A stretch of 64,000 nucleotides of DNA, taken from contig NC_054885.1 of the NCBI RefSeq assembly GCF_018320785.1, positions 7,080,921-7,144,920 on the forward strand, written 5' to 3'. This stretch comes from Cheilinus undulatus. Its lineage: Eukaryota > Chordata > Actinopteri > Labriformes > Labridae. Below are positions 35,650 to 47,332 of this stretch, piece by piece. The notes under the pieces were generated by a model. That model had not been told where the DNA came from, searched no databases, and was given only the letters and a program-made list of their open reading frames with translations. Positions within the stretch are counted from its first letter, which is position 1. Every line of letters starts with the position of its first letter. The position numbers and the translations under genes are program-made.

Positions 35650-35962
35650 GATAGATATGACGCGATGGAGAGAGAAAGAGCAGGTTTCCTTTAGCCAATC
35701 AGAGCTCTCTTAACCCGCCTCCGTACTGTTCCTTTAAGATTTTTCCTCCTCCGTCTCTCTTTTTCTTTTTTTTTTCCTCCTCTCGGGCTCATACAAGGAG
35801 CTCTTTAAGTCCCGGTACCGACACACAGAGCCTGCATTCATACTCGGGCAGCGCGAGCGAGCGAGAGAGAGCGAGGGGGCTGGGGAGCGAGCGTCACTTT
35901 GGAAACTCGGGAACTCACGGATTGTGGTGCTAAACCGGCGACCTCCTTTTCTCACTGCTGAA
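35650..35962 (+). promoter_or_regulatory. sox10: Putative sox10 promoter and first non-coding exon
   Basis: An inverted-CCAAT-free but direct CCAAT (TAGCCAATCAG, 35695-35699) and a GC-box-like CCGCCTCC are followed by a long pyrimidine tract and a GC-rich transcribed-looking segment. A good donor CTGAA|GTAAGG has its GT at 35963-35964. The next strong acceptor on the strand is at 40763. A non-coding first exon is the known arrangement for sox10. The transcription start is not determined. Confidence 0.4.
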
Positions 35963-38649
35963 GTAAGGCGTTCAGTATTTCCACCTTTCCCTCTGTGCTG
36001 CTGCTGCTCTGACTGCTGGCTTTGATCTGGATGGAAAGAGAGAAACAAACACGGGGCAGAACATGTTAGCCTATCTTTACGCACCAGATTGTTTTCGTTA
36101 ACATTTTATTCAAGTGCTTTTTCAGGACATTTCAGGATTTTTAAGATCTGATTCGCTAAGTTGTTTGTGCTTAACTTTAAATTGGCCTCGTCTGCTTCCG
36201 TGAAGAATAATTAGAGAATATTTATCCTTAAAGTTGTTATTTTCAGCCTCAAAAAACAGCGCGCTGTAACTTTAAGAGCACTCTGACAACTTTCGCCGAG
36301 GATGGTGATCATTTGCTTCAACTTTGAAACGTTTTCATTCTTTCCCGTTTTTCCTTAATTGCACAAAATCTCCTCCTCTGTTAAATCAACACCTGGGGAT
36401 CATTTTTAAACATATTTAACCATCATTTGTTTGTCTTTTAAATCTAAGTTCAAACGTTAGACTAAATCGTGCTAAAGTCAGCGAAAGGCTTCAATCAGAG
36501 AGACGTTTTAAAATTACTTTCATAGATAAAGATCGAACTTTACAGGGAAACAACCCTCGACTTGAAATTTGTTGCTGGCAGAAAAAACTAGTAAGCTTTT
36601 TACGCGATTAATCTTTTTGGATAACACTTTTACGCACTTGGTTTCACTCCATTTAGCTGCTACTGCCTGTATTAACTGGTGTTTTGGAGCTTTAGTGCGT
36701 GTTAAAACTCCAACAGCGAGATTTTTAATCCATCTAGAGTTTAAAAAATTACAGACAACAACATTAAGGCCAACTTTCCGTCAAGTCAAGCGCAAATCAA
36801 GCGCGAAAGCAACTGAATTTACAATTACGCATTTAAACAGCTGGGTAATGAACTATTAAGATGATTTGGAGTGTGTGTCGAATAGAATTTATTTATGATC
36901 ACATTATAAATGTCATGACATTTTCTGCTGCAGTGGATAAACAGACTCTCTGTTGAGTTTTCAGTCACTCGTTTGTTCCTGATTTGCTTCGTTTTATTCC
37001 ACATGAAGATCGATATAACCCGCTTACAATTGATGTTTTCTTCAGTTTGTCAAATGATTTTGAATTATTTCTCTCTCTGTCATAAAATTCTCCCAAGAAA
37101 GATTTTTATGTTTTGAAAGGCGTATTGAGTAAAAACAGACAACCCGTGCGTAACTGTGCATTTGGAGCTTTTTTTACGCACGGGCGTCGCTGCAGTTTTA
37201 CAGACTCAGTGAGTTCTAAAGTGTCCTAATAGAGCAGGTGGCAGGCGAATATCTTTATTTGTGCCCCTCGGACAGATGGTGAGGCTCTGGATGTTAGAAA
37301 TGGGATACGTTTTCTGGCGTTAATTAAGAGCTGCTTTGAAGGAGTCAAACTTTTATTAAGAGTCACTCGATACTTTGCAGTTCTGCCGCCAGAAAAATAA
37401 TCCATATGACTTTTTAAACAAGTACATATACAGAAGGTTGATTAACAATCAGTAAAAGCTCAAAATGAACGGTCCTATATTTTGTCTAAAGGCGTGGATC
37501 TCTTATTTTCCTGAATTTGACACCACAGAAGAAAACAACCCAGCAGACTGTCTGTCCATACTTCACAGGATGTGCGCTGAAGTTTGAAGCCAAGAGTTGA
37601 TTTTACGCACCAAAACAAGGACACATTTTCTCCTCTCGTTAGAGCTGCAATGCCCAACAAACAGGCTGTGTCTAATTCACACATGCGCACTGACACGCAC
37701 GCACACCGAGTTTATGTTTCCAGCGCCAGGCCGTGTTTATCCAGAGCCGCTGAGTATAAACCCGAGCTCTGTGCTGCTGCAGCCTCCGATCATTCAGCTC
37801 CGGCTCTCCGGGGAGCTTGGAATAACTGACAAACCTTCAACAGGAGCTGGTTAGGGGAGGGGTGTAAAAACTTACAGCAAAGCACCGTGCGTAACAGGGC
37901 TACTGAAATTTCCCTTTATGTTTAGTTATAAAGTGGCTGAACTGTTGGCTATCAGGATAAAAACTGCATCCGTTGAACCTTGAAATTTCAAATACTAAGT
38001 TGAAGTGAATTTTCTTTGATTTAAGAGTTCATTAAGTTCTCTAATGTCTCTAAATAAGCATTTGGCACTTAGATTGTCTTTGTTTCCATCACTGCAATCA
38101 CCACATGGCAACAGACCATAGATCCCCTCCTTTTGAATTCATCCTCAGTAAATTATTGGTTCTTTACATTAAGGCAAAAAATGCATTTTGGAAATGGGTT
38201 TCCAAATTACAAAGTGAAATTTAAAATGATTTAAAGCAGTATATTTTATCCATTATCTTAAAAGTGTCCTTAAATGGGCTGAATAAACCATAGAAAGTGA
38301 CATTTTGCAACATCCTGGGCTTTAACCACCTCCAGAGGCAGGGGGGGGCCTCGGTCTCCGCTCCTGGTATTTTGGGGGTCAGCGACTAAAAAGTTTGTGA
38401 ACGCCTGCTCTAAAGAGACTGAAATATAAGTTGATTTACTCCATATACATATGAATACCCTGCACTACACACTGATTAGCATTTAGTTACTCATTTTTTT
38501 GCTTAGAAAAATGATGCCACTAAGCGTTTCTTACTGTAGTGTTTGGCTGATAACTTTAAAAGTGTGGGATATCCATCTGTATATATTTAATCCAGACTGT
38601 GCCACCATCAAAATAGGACCTCATTTAGTCTCATCTTTCATGAAAGTGC

Positions 38650-38893
38650 CTACAACAATTGTTCCCAACTTGGGGTCTGGGACCTCTCAGGGTTTTCATT
38701 AATAAAGCCCTAAGAAAATAGGCCTATGTATAAACTAGGCCTATGTACCTCTGTATAAACTATTTAATAAGTGTTTTATCATCATTTTTGATATTATGGG
38801 TGAATCTAATTTTGACCTTTTCAGAGCGGACAAAGTGCTGCTTTAGCGCCCCCCAGGGGGTCCCTGAACCCAGGTTGGGAACCGCTGGTCTAT
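38650..38893. mobile_element. Small hAT-like MITE
   Basis: The left end TTGTTCCCAACTTGGGGTC and right end GAACCCAGGTTGGGAACCGC form imperfect inverted repeats around ~245 bp. Related single ends occur at 14968, 38330 and 55270. Confidence 0.55.
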
Positions 38894-39419
38894 AATACTC
38901 TTTAAAGAGGCATTGTTTCTGTGTTATGAGACTGGAGAGACACACAAAAAAACTTTGAAATTTACAAAAAGTTCAATCAGTGACTGAACAGAAGCATCCC
39001 GACCTTGATGGAGAGAAAAAAATTGCAAAACCAAGGCCAAATATCCCCAGAAAGAGATGAATTTACTCACTCTGAAAAAAGGAAATTGTGGACTTACTTT
39101 TAAAAAAATTGCTTCAACTGGTGACGAGCATGTGAATGAATCTAAATCAGTCATTCTCAGCTGGTGCAGCATCAGGACCCACCACTGGCCTGATGAAGAG
39201 GAATCTTGATCAGATGTTTGCCATCAAAAATAGTGTGGTCTGAGCTCCAGATGGTACATGGAGTACAGCAGGACAAAGAGAGCAAATCAGACATGTTCAA
39301 TAAGTGCCTCATGGCCTTTTTGGCACAACGTTTTTGTCCTGACTTGACCCTAGTGAAATAGCTCCGTGACCAACCACCTGCTGAGAAACAAGAATTTTTA
39401 GTGTGTTTCGGAAGCACTT

Positions 39420-40600
39420 TATTTTAGTGGGCCCTAATTACATAGCAATTTTGTCATAATAAGAGTAATTATCTAGTATTTTCTCAAGAATAATGTGGTA
39501 CTTCCCTTGTAATAAATGGTTGTTTATCAAAGAAATAACACTGTAATATCAAGGAATTATTTACCTTGTAATAATGCATTTATTATAAAGTAATTTCTTG
39601 GAATATTGTAGCACTTTTTTGGTAATTGGGTGGTATTTTAGCTGAACCCCTTAAGCCTAAACCTACCCCTACCTTACCCTAAACCCCTAACCTTAAACTG
39701 CGTGACATTTTGGCAATTCTCTCATAATTAGGTGGTACTTTATCCTCACCCACTAACCCCTATACGCTAAACCCTTAACACCTAACCCTAACCCTTGTCA
39801 TATTGTGGCAATTATCTGGTAATTGGGTGGTATTTTAGCCTAACTCCTAAAACCTAAACCTGCCCCTACCTTACCCCAAACCCTAAACCCCTAACCCTAA
39901 CCCTAACCTTTGTAATATTGTGGTAATTATCTGTTATTTAGATGCTATTTTAGCTTAGTCCCCCTAAACCTAAACCTACCCCTACCCCCTAACCCCTAAC
40001 CCTAACTTGTGTGACACTTTAGAAATTCTCTCACAGTTTGGTGGTACTTTATCCAAACCCCCAAACCCTATAGCCTAAATCTGACCCTACCTTACCCCAA
40101 ACCCTTAACACTTAACCCTAACCTTTGTAATATTGTGGCAATTATCTGGTAACTAGATGGCATTTTAGACTAACCCTAACCCTAACCCTTGTACTACTGT
40201 GGCAGTTCTCTGGTAATTAGGTGGTATTTTAAAAAATATTCTGTAGAAATAAGATGAAAGATTTCTATATAAGTTGCTCGTTAATCCCAAGGTATCTTCT
40301 TTATTCTTGCCCACTAAATTAAAGTGAGTCCATCCTGAATAATTTTGAAGTTATTTTAAGGGTTAGGGTCAGGGTGAGGGGGTTAGGGTTAGGGTAAAAT
40401 ACCACCCACTAACCAGAGAATTGCCACAAGATTACGAGCGTCAGAGTCAGGGTTAGGGTTAAGGTTAGAGGGTTAGTTTCAGGGTAAAATACCACCTAAC
40501 TGCCAGAGAATTTCCACAATATTATGAGGGCTAGGGTTAAGGTCAAATACCACCAAATTACCAGAGAATTTCCACAAGATTATGAGGAACTACTTGATAA
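39420..40600. repeat. Telomere-like (CCCTAA) compound repeat that reverses strand
   Basis: From ~39630 to 40225 a GTGGTATTTTAGC anchor recurs at 39630, 39732, 39827, 39941, 40041, 40156 and 40221, with degenerate CCTAACCCTAAACC between anchors. From ~40358 to 40560 the same units appear as the reverse complement (GGGTTAGGGTAAAATACCAC). This is a dispersed repeat unit with an internal telomere-like core, not a chromosome end. Confidence 0.8.
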
Positions 40601-40763
40601 TCAATGCTGACAATCACTAGGTAAATATGTCCAATCATTATGCAGTTAACGTGTATTTTTTTTGACCTGGTATGTGCGTAAAAGTGATGAATATGTTACC
40701 TGATGAAGGTCTGCTCCTCCTCCTCCATCCTTACCCTCTCCTCTCACCTCTCTGCTCTCTCAG

Positions 40764-41152
40764 GTCTTCTCTGTTGGATTTTCAAACGTGGGACACACGG
40801 AGGAGACAGTGAAGTGGAAGTCAGGAGGGAAGTGACACTTAGCGAGTTTGGCGCAGACGGTTGCGCTTTAACAGGTAAACTGGGGTCCAAGGTGCGCACT
40901 GAGCCGCCTATGATACCAACTACCCGGATGGAAAGAACTTTAATGTGGAATCCTCACAGAGTTTTGCAACGGAGGCTGAGAGTAGAGACAGACTGGCAAT
41001 TTATATTATAATTTGGAGGCTGAAGGGACAGATCAGACAGAGCAGACAGTCCGTGCATCACTGCTGTGAGGAACAAGAGTCAGGAGCCCACAGGTACACA
41101 CCCACGCAGCAGCAGCACCTGGAGGAGAGAGAGTTAGTGTGTGTGGATGAGG
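40764..41152 (+). other. sox10: sox10 5'UTR (exon segment before the start codon)
   Basis: Follows a strong polypyrimidine acceptor ending CTCTCAG at 40763. It contains an upstream ORF, ATG at 40910 to TAA at 41009-41011 (33 codons). A possible alternative donor TTAACAG|GTAAAC at 40874/40875 could remove part of the leader. Confidence 0.5.
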
Positions 41153-41586
41153 ATGTCCAGAGAGGAGCAGAGCATGTCGGAGGTGGAGCTCAGTCCCGGG
41201 ATGTCTGATGACAGCCGCTCCATGTCCCCGGGTCACTCCTCCGGTGCTCCCGGCGGAGGAGACTCTCCTCTGCCCCGGCAGCACGATCCCCAGCTGGTCG
41301 GAATGGACGACACGTCGGCGGGGTGCTCCTCCCTGAAGTCCGACGATGAGGATGAACGTTTCCCCGCGGGGATCAGGGAGGCCGTGAGCCAGGTGCTCAA
41401 CTGCTACGACTGGACGCTCGTGCCCATGCCCGTGCGCGTCAACACCGGAAACAAGAGCAAGCCGCACGTGAAGAGGCCGATGAACGCCTTCATGGTGTGG
41501 GCTCAGGCCGCGCGCAGGAAGCTGGCGGACCAACATCCACACCTGCACAACGCGGAACTCAGCAAGACCCTGGGCAAGCTGTGGAG
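41153..41586 (+). other. sox10: sox10 coding exon 1
   Basis: Encodes residues 1-144 plus two bases of Arg145. The donor is GTGGAG|GTGAGA, which splits the HMG box after KLW(R), the conserved SoxE intron position (phase 2). Confidence 0.95.
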
Positions 41587-44500
41587 GTGAGACACTGCAC
41601 GTGCACAGGTCTCGAGTGATTAGCATGCCCCTGTTGCTCGTGCAGCTGCTTCACGTTTGCTAGCTAGAAATCGTGGTTTCCAAATAAGGGTTTCCTTGGG
41701 TCAGTCAGATCCAAAATGTGCATTTACGGCTGTCAAATGCTATTTTTAATTGCAGTTATTTAAACTTTTAATTTCATTAAATTCCAAGCCAGAAATATTT
41801 TGTATTAAAACAACAACAAAACAACTGGGTCCACATTGGCGATAAGAAGCAGTTCTTTCATGTGTTGAGTTGTGACTCAAATGAAGCCAAAGAGATGTAT
41901 TTTAAGATGCCAACTTTTAGATTTATCATGTAAATGAGAGCTGCATGGCTACACCAGTGCGGTTTGTAACCATGAAAGGCTAGGAGACGGCTTCAGTGCT
42001 TGTTCTGTCATGTAGACTGTATAACAGTGTTACATATTGCAGGAGTGCATGTACAAAATGACGACGCGAGTGGTAAGGTTGGGTCCTTTAATTACTGTCA
42101 GGTGAAAAGCTGCTGTGTAATGTGCACATGTTTATCATAAGTGCCTTAAGAGTGTCTGTTTCTTACGACGTTTCTTACGGAGTATTAGGGCCACGTGAAG
42201 AAAATAAAAAAGAGGTAATTTTTTTTTACGTTATTAGAATAAAATAATATTACAAGAATAAAGTCATAATATTACGAGAAAAAAGTTGTAACATTATGAG
42301 AATAAAGTCAGAATATTATGAGAAAAACTTGTAATATTATGAGAACACAATATTACAAGAAAGAAAGTCTGCTGTTAAAATGAGCAATGCTGAGCATCTT
42401 GTGAAGTATCGGTTTCACAAATAAGGAAATACTTCATCTTTTGGCACATCAGCATCATATTATTAGAATCAGGACAATACTCCGTTGTAGAACCGCGGCG
42501 CCGTGGCAGACTGTCTTTCTTGTAACATTTTATTCTCGTAATATTGAAACTTTTTTCTCGTAATGTAACGACTTTATTCTCATTATATTACAACTTTTTT
42601 CATATAATATTACAACTTTATCTCGTAATATTATGAATTTATTCTCGTAATATTCTGACTTTTTTCTCGTAATATTACTACTTTTTTCTCGTAATATTAT
42701 GATTTTATTCTCATAATATTATTACTTTTTTCTCATAATATTACAACTTTTTCCTCGTAATATTATGAGGTTTTTTTCTAGTAATATTACAACTTTATTC
42801 TCGAAATATTATGACTTTATTCTCGTAATGTCAAAAAAAAAAATTTTTCTCTTCGTGTGGCCCTAATACTCCATCATAGTTTCTAGCAGTACCACTTCCA
42901 GTGTTTATAGATGCTATAGAAGGGATGAAGGCCTCATTTGTCAGCAGAAGAATTTGTCCAAAAAAAAAGTATGCATATCACACGACTGTTTAACTTAAAG
43001 TCAAATTGTAACAGGCACTGCCCATAGTATTTATTAGTGCATGGTAATTTAACATTTAAAAATGCTGTAATGCTCTCTGGGAGTAGTTTAGTGATAAAAC
43101 ATTAAATGAAAGTGATGAAGTTTATCATCCATTAAGACAGATTAGAGCAAAGATTCTGCTGTGGAGCTTACTTCACACAGTCCAGTGTTCATTAAGAACA
43201 CCATAGTTTGGATTACAGGAAGCAAAGGGCTCGGCTCCCCTGAAAGCCTCAAATGAGACATTTAGGGTGAGCTCTAAACATTTAGGTTATTATTTTATTC
43301 TATGTACTTTAAGTTTCTGAAATATAAAACCCATAGTATAAATATCTCAGTTTTCAAATCTCACATTTTTGACCATCTGTGCCCACAAATCAACATAATA
43401 CTGCCTCAGTCCTCATTCATGCATGGCAGCACTGCATGAAAACAGGGCCCAGAATTACATAGGTACCTGAACTTATCAGTGGGTTGGTGTTTATTTCTGA
43501 AAGATTTATATGTATGTACAATGCATGTGACTTGGAATGTCATGGTGCACACAGGAAAATGGGGCCATTGTATAATTTGAATACTGAAGCACATTGTAAC
43601 GGAGTATAGACATTGTGATCAGCAGCAATACTTGGTAAATAGGTGAATGATATTTAAGCCTGTATTTTCCTAATTCAAAGCAGAATATCATCCTTCATGT
43701 CATCCGAACCTGTTTGACAACAGCTGTTCACTGTTATTTTTTACATAACTTTTAAGTGAAAGAGGGAAAGAAACTGAAAGACCCCCATTGTGCAAAGAGG
43801 GAGTGGAAAAAAAGAGACAACACTTGTGATCCTCTGTTCTAGTGTAACTCATCAGTGAAGTGTTTATTTCCCTGCTAACCTTGCATTTAAAGAGCATTGA
43901 ACCGACAAGTATAAAGAGAAGAAAGTGCAAAGAAAACAGTCAAATTCATCACAAGGTCGTTGTGTGAGCAGGTATGATGTGAAGCTTGTGTGCAGTGTAG
44001 AGTGTGGCTAAAGTTAGCATCTAGCACCGCTGGCCTTTGTGCTTCTTTGCAGATTATGATTGTGCTTAATGTGATTACTTGTGACTTTCACTGGATAGCT
44101 ATACATGACTTTAACCCTCATCAGCCTACACACCTTTATTTCTATTTTCTAGATTAAAAAAAATCATACTGCACTTTTCCTTTGACATGTTAACCGCTAA
44201 GCTTCTCGTGTTTACGTCCAAGGAAAGCTCTGAAAAGAAGGCAGTAGGCATTAACTGAGGCTACAGCAGCTACTAGTGGCTGGAGGCTTTAAAGTGTAAA
44301 ATTTGACTGGGGCTTCAGGCCCATGTTTATAAAAAATTTAGCCGCTTAGCCAGCTAATTGCACAGCTCTAGTATCCTTATTGTGCTTTTAGACTTGGTTA
44401 AAGAAGCATTTCCTAAAAGGACTGAACCAAGCCCATAAAGAGGTGTGCTTTCTGCTACCCTAGTGTGCTGCTAGTACTTGGTCTGAGCTGCTTCTTAAAT

Positions 44501-47332
44501 AATGGGATTTTAAATCTTATGACAGTAATACCTGGACATTTTTGGGAAGGTTTGATGGTATAAAAAATGGGTACCCCCAAGTCCCACTGTAACACCCAAT
44601 GGTCCCAGTTAATGTGACAACATTAACACTTTACATGTTACCTCCAGTTTGGTTAAAAATCTGCTAAAATAGAACAAACTTCTGGTATACCCAAGTTAGG
44701 ACAGAAAAAATAACTTGCTACTGATGGAAAAGGAAAGTCAAAGTGAAATGTTTGATATGAAAGGTGCAGATGACTTTTGACTTGTCCACTGAGCTGTCTG
44801 TGAGTATTTTAAGCAAAATTAGACATTTAAAGGACCCATGGGCAGTAGTATCCAGCCTTCCTGCTGTGGTAGTTTAACTTAGATGTGCATAAATTGAGAA
44901 AATAGCATACAAAACATGTGAATTAAATGATTTAATGCATTCGTTTGTGCCTATATCTCATCAAGATTCACGCGTTAATGTTGACAGATGGAGTATTTTA
45001 TCAGGAGACTAAAAATATTTTCTGTGGACGACCTTGATCCCCTTCAGGTTTTTGAATTTAAAATCTTATCAGGCCGTCCTATTTTCCCACAGATGTTTTG
45101 CTGTCAAGAAGTCAGAGAGGTTAAATTCATTAACCTTGTAGGAGCTGAACATTAACTCGATAAAGACTTGACCTTGGGCCCAGTCCTGATTGGTTAATTG
45201 GCTCAGAAACAAAAGAACAGGGAGGCTGAGGGAGGTCAGAGGGTTCCCATGCCATCTCTGCCAGCGGTAGAAAACAGGGAGCTCAGACAGGAAGTATCTT
45301 AGGCCTTAAGGATGTCATTACCATCCAACCGTCAAAAAACCCTGGACAGGCAGAGTTTCTTGTGTCATCTCTTTGAATAAATACCAGTAAATCCCCATCA
45401 GTGGGACCTTAGACTGGCAACACACTAGACAGTTAAAGGCCCAATTTTTGGCTTCTTTTACCCCCAAGTCAATCGTGGGCCTGGCCTGATTTGCATCTGA
45501 TTTCTTGTCCAATTGATTCTCGAGTGTGCCGAGTCAATACAGTTATTTTACTGCTCCCAAACAAGTCATAGCCTCTCTGATCATAAATCAAATACCAATC
45601 ATGGTAAATGCTTACAATGCCATGTCAGTCTGCCTCTTAGTGTCTCCAGCTGGAGGTTGAGTTCTCTTACATTTAACAAAAATGGCAGTGAGCATGATCA
45701 CGACTTGTGGAATCATGGAAAGAACATCTCATGCAAGACATAGGGCTGACTGTTGATTATGCTGATCATTGTGGGTTATTTGTTTTTCCTCTGAAGTCAC
45801 ATTTGACCACAAGTTTCTGTGAGATCTGTCCTTATAGCTGTTGTTTCCCCATGTCTCTATAATCTCTATTGATTTGAATGACGTCCAATGTTTTGCAAGC
45901 CTTAGACTTCTTAAACTGTAGACAAACCACTCTAACATTATCTCCTGTCTTAAACCAAGGCTTCTTAATGAGAGCGACAAGCGGCCGTTCATCGAGGAGG
46001 CTGAGAGGCTGAGGAAGCAGCACAAGAAGGACTACCCTGACTACAAGTACCAGCCTAGACGCCGCAAGAACGGAAAGCCCGGTTCCGGATCAGGAAGTGA
46101 GAACGACGGCCATTCGGAGGGTGAGGTCTCCCACAGCCAATCCCACTACAAGGGCCTCCACCTGGAAGTAGCTCTGAGTGGGGGAGCTCGGTCCCCTCTG
46201 GCAGATGGGCACCACCCTCATGCTGCAGGTGGGCTGCAGGCTCCTCCCTCTACCCCACTGCTAAGCCCCTGTTGCACTGTTTCAATAGCCTGGATATGCA
46301 TAGTCATGTGGTGTACCAGAATTTTCAAATATACTAGTAAAAATCAAGTAACAGTGATGCCACAGCAAAAACAGAAGTCCCTGCACATCGGTTTCACAAA
46401 ACAGATCTAGTTTTTAAGTCTGTATACTATTTGATATCATCAATTATTAAAATAAGAGTGAGCTTGTTGTTTCAGAACATGTGGTATCAAAAAACTTTCA
46501 GTCTTAGGCTCAGTCCAGAACAAAGAGTTGGTGCAAAACAAGACTATAATGACTCCTCTTTGTCTCTGCAGGTCACAGCCCACCTACGCCACCCACCACA
46601 CCAAAGACTGAGCCTCAGTCTGGGAAGGTTGGGGAGGGAAAACGGGAAGTTTCTGGAAGTGGGGGCTCCCGTGGAGCGATGGGAGCGGAGGGGAGCTCAG
46701 GTGCTGCTGGATCTGGGAAACCTCACATCGACTTTGGTAACGTGGACATTGGTGAGATGAGCCATGAGGTGATGGCCAACATGGAGCCGTTTGATGTCAA
46801 TGAGTTTGACCAGTACCTGCCCCCCAACGGACACCCGGGGCAGAGCGCCGGGGCAGGTGCAACCACGACAGCCTCCCCAGCCTCTCCGTACACCTACGGC
46901 ATCTCGTCAGCTCTGGCAGCAGCCAGCGGACACTCAGCAGCCTGGCTCTCCAAGCAGCAGCAGCAACATCACACCCCTCCTCTGAGCTCAGACCCCTCCA
47001 AGGCCCAGATTAAGAGCGAGGTTGGAGGAGGTGCAGGTCACTTCTCAGAGGCAACTTCAGTGACCTACACCCCCCTGAGCCTCCCTCACTACAGCTCAGC
47101 CTTCCCCTCTCTGGCCTCTAGAGCTCAGTTTGCTGAGTACGCTGACCACCAGGCCTCAGGGTCATACTACGCCCACTCCAGCCAGGCTACTGGGCTGTAC
47201 TCTGCCTTCTCCTACATGGGCCCTTCCCAGAGGCCCCTGTACACCGCCATCACCGACCCGGCTAGCGTCCCACAGTCACACAGCCCCACCCACTGGGAAC
47301 AGCCTGTCTACACCACACTGTCGCGGCCATGA
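41153..47332 (+). CDS. sox10: SoxE HMG-box transcription factor Sox10; join(41153..41586,45960..46228,46572..47332)
   Basis: Nuclear HMG-box factor for neural crest, peripheral glia, pigment cells and inner ear. The 487-aa product begins [15 protein letters not shown], as in other teleost Sox10 proteins. The preceding in-frame ATG at 41147 has a T at -3, so 41153 is preferred. Dimerisation domain ~68-103 ([18 protein letters not shown]), HMG box ~104-182 ([20 protein letters not shown] through YKYQPRRRK), K2 region near 286-320 ([29 protein letters not shown]), C-terminal activation domain ending [25 protein letters not shown] at the exon 2/3 junction is the conserved degron-like patch, and IKSE at 381-384 is a SUMO consensus. 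Sox10 rather than Sox8/9 is clear from the K2 and C-terminal sequences. Odd residues: Cys84 where relatives have Gly, and His128 where SoxE proteins usually have Tyr. Confidence 0.97.
41587..45959 (+). other. sox10: sox10 intron within the HMG box
   Basis: 4,373-bp GT-AG intron. It contains the TIR element at 42179-42872. The remainder is AT-rich with no recognised gene. Confidence 0.9.
42179..42872. mobile_element. Palindromic MITE with AATATTACGAGAA arrays in both arms
   Basis: The left TIR GGAGTATTAGGGCCACGTGA and right TIR TTCGTGTGGCCCTAATACTCC are inverted. Each arm is a degenerate tandem of AATATTACGAGAATAAAGTC (left, 42235-42360) or its complement (right, 42520-42840). The ~150-bp centre (42365-42520) contains GTAGAACCGCGGCGCCG. 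The arms could fold into a long hairpin. Confidence 0.8.
45960..46228 (+). other. sox10: sox10 coding exon 2
   Basis: The acceptor AACCAAG ends at 45959. The first base completes Arg145, then [10 protein letters not shown] follows. The exon carries the end of the HMG box and the K-rich tail to HHPHAAG. Donor GCTGCAG|GTGGGC, phase 1. Confidence 0.95.
46229..46571 (+). other. sox10: sox10 intron 2
   Basis: 343-bp GT-AG intron ending CTCTGCAG. Nothing else is recognised in it. Confidence 0.93.
46572..47332 (+). other. sox10: sox10 coding exon 3
   Basis: Starts GT-CAC-AGC (Gly completed, then [15 protein letters not shown]) and runs in one frame to TGA at 47330-47332. Confidence 0.95.

Larger units (their letters stand above)
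35963..40763 (+). other. sox10: Putative 5'UTR intron of sox10
   Basis: Bounded by the donor at 35963 and the acceptor TCTGCTCTCTCAG ending 40763. The first 1.9 kb looks non-repetitive and may hold regulatory sequence. It then contains a hAT-like MITE (38650-38893) and the telomere-like array (39420-40600). Confidence 0.4.

Noticed and set aside
39420..40600. Chromosome-end telomere or fusion point
   Set aside because: CCCTAA units are degenerate, interleaved with another anchor, present in both orientations, and lie between sox10 exons.
41141..41143. GTG or the ATG at 41147 as the sox10 start
   Set aside because: Teleost Sox10 proteins begin at the MSxEExSMSEVE position (41153), which also has the better start context.
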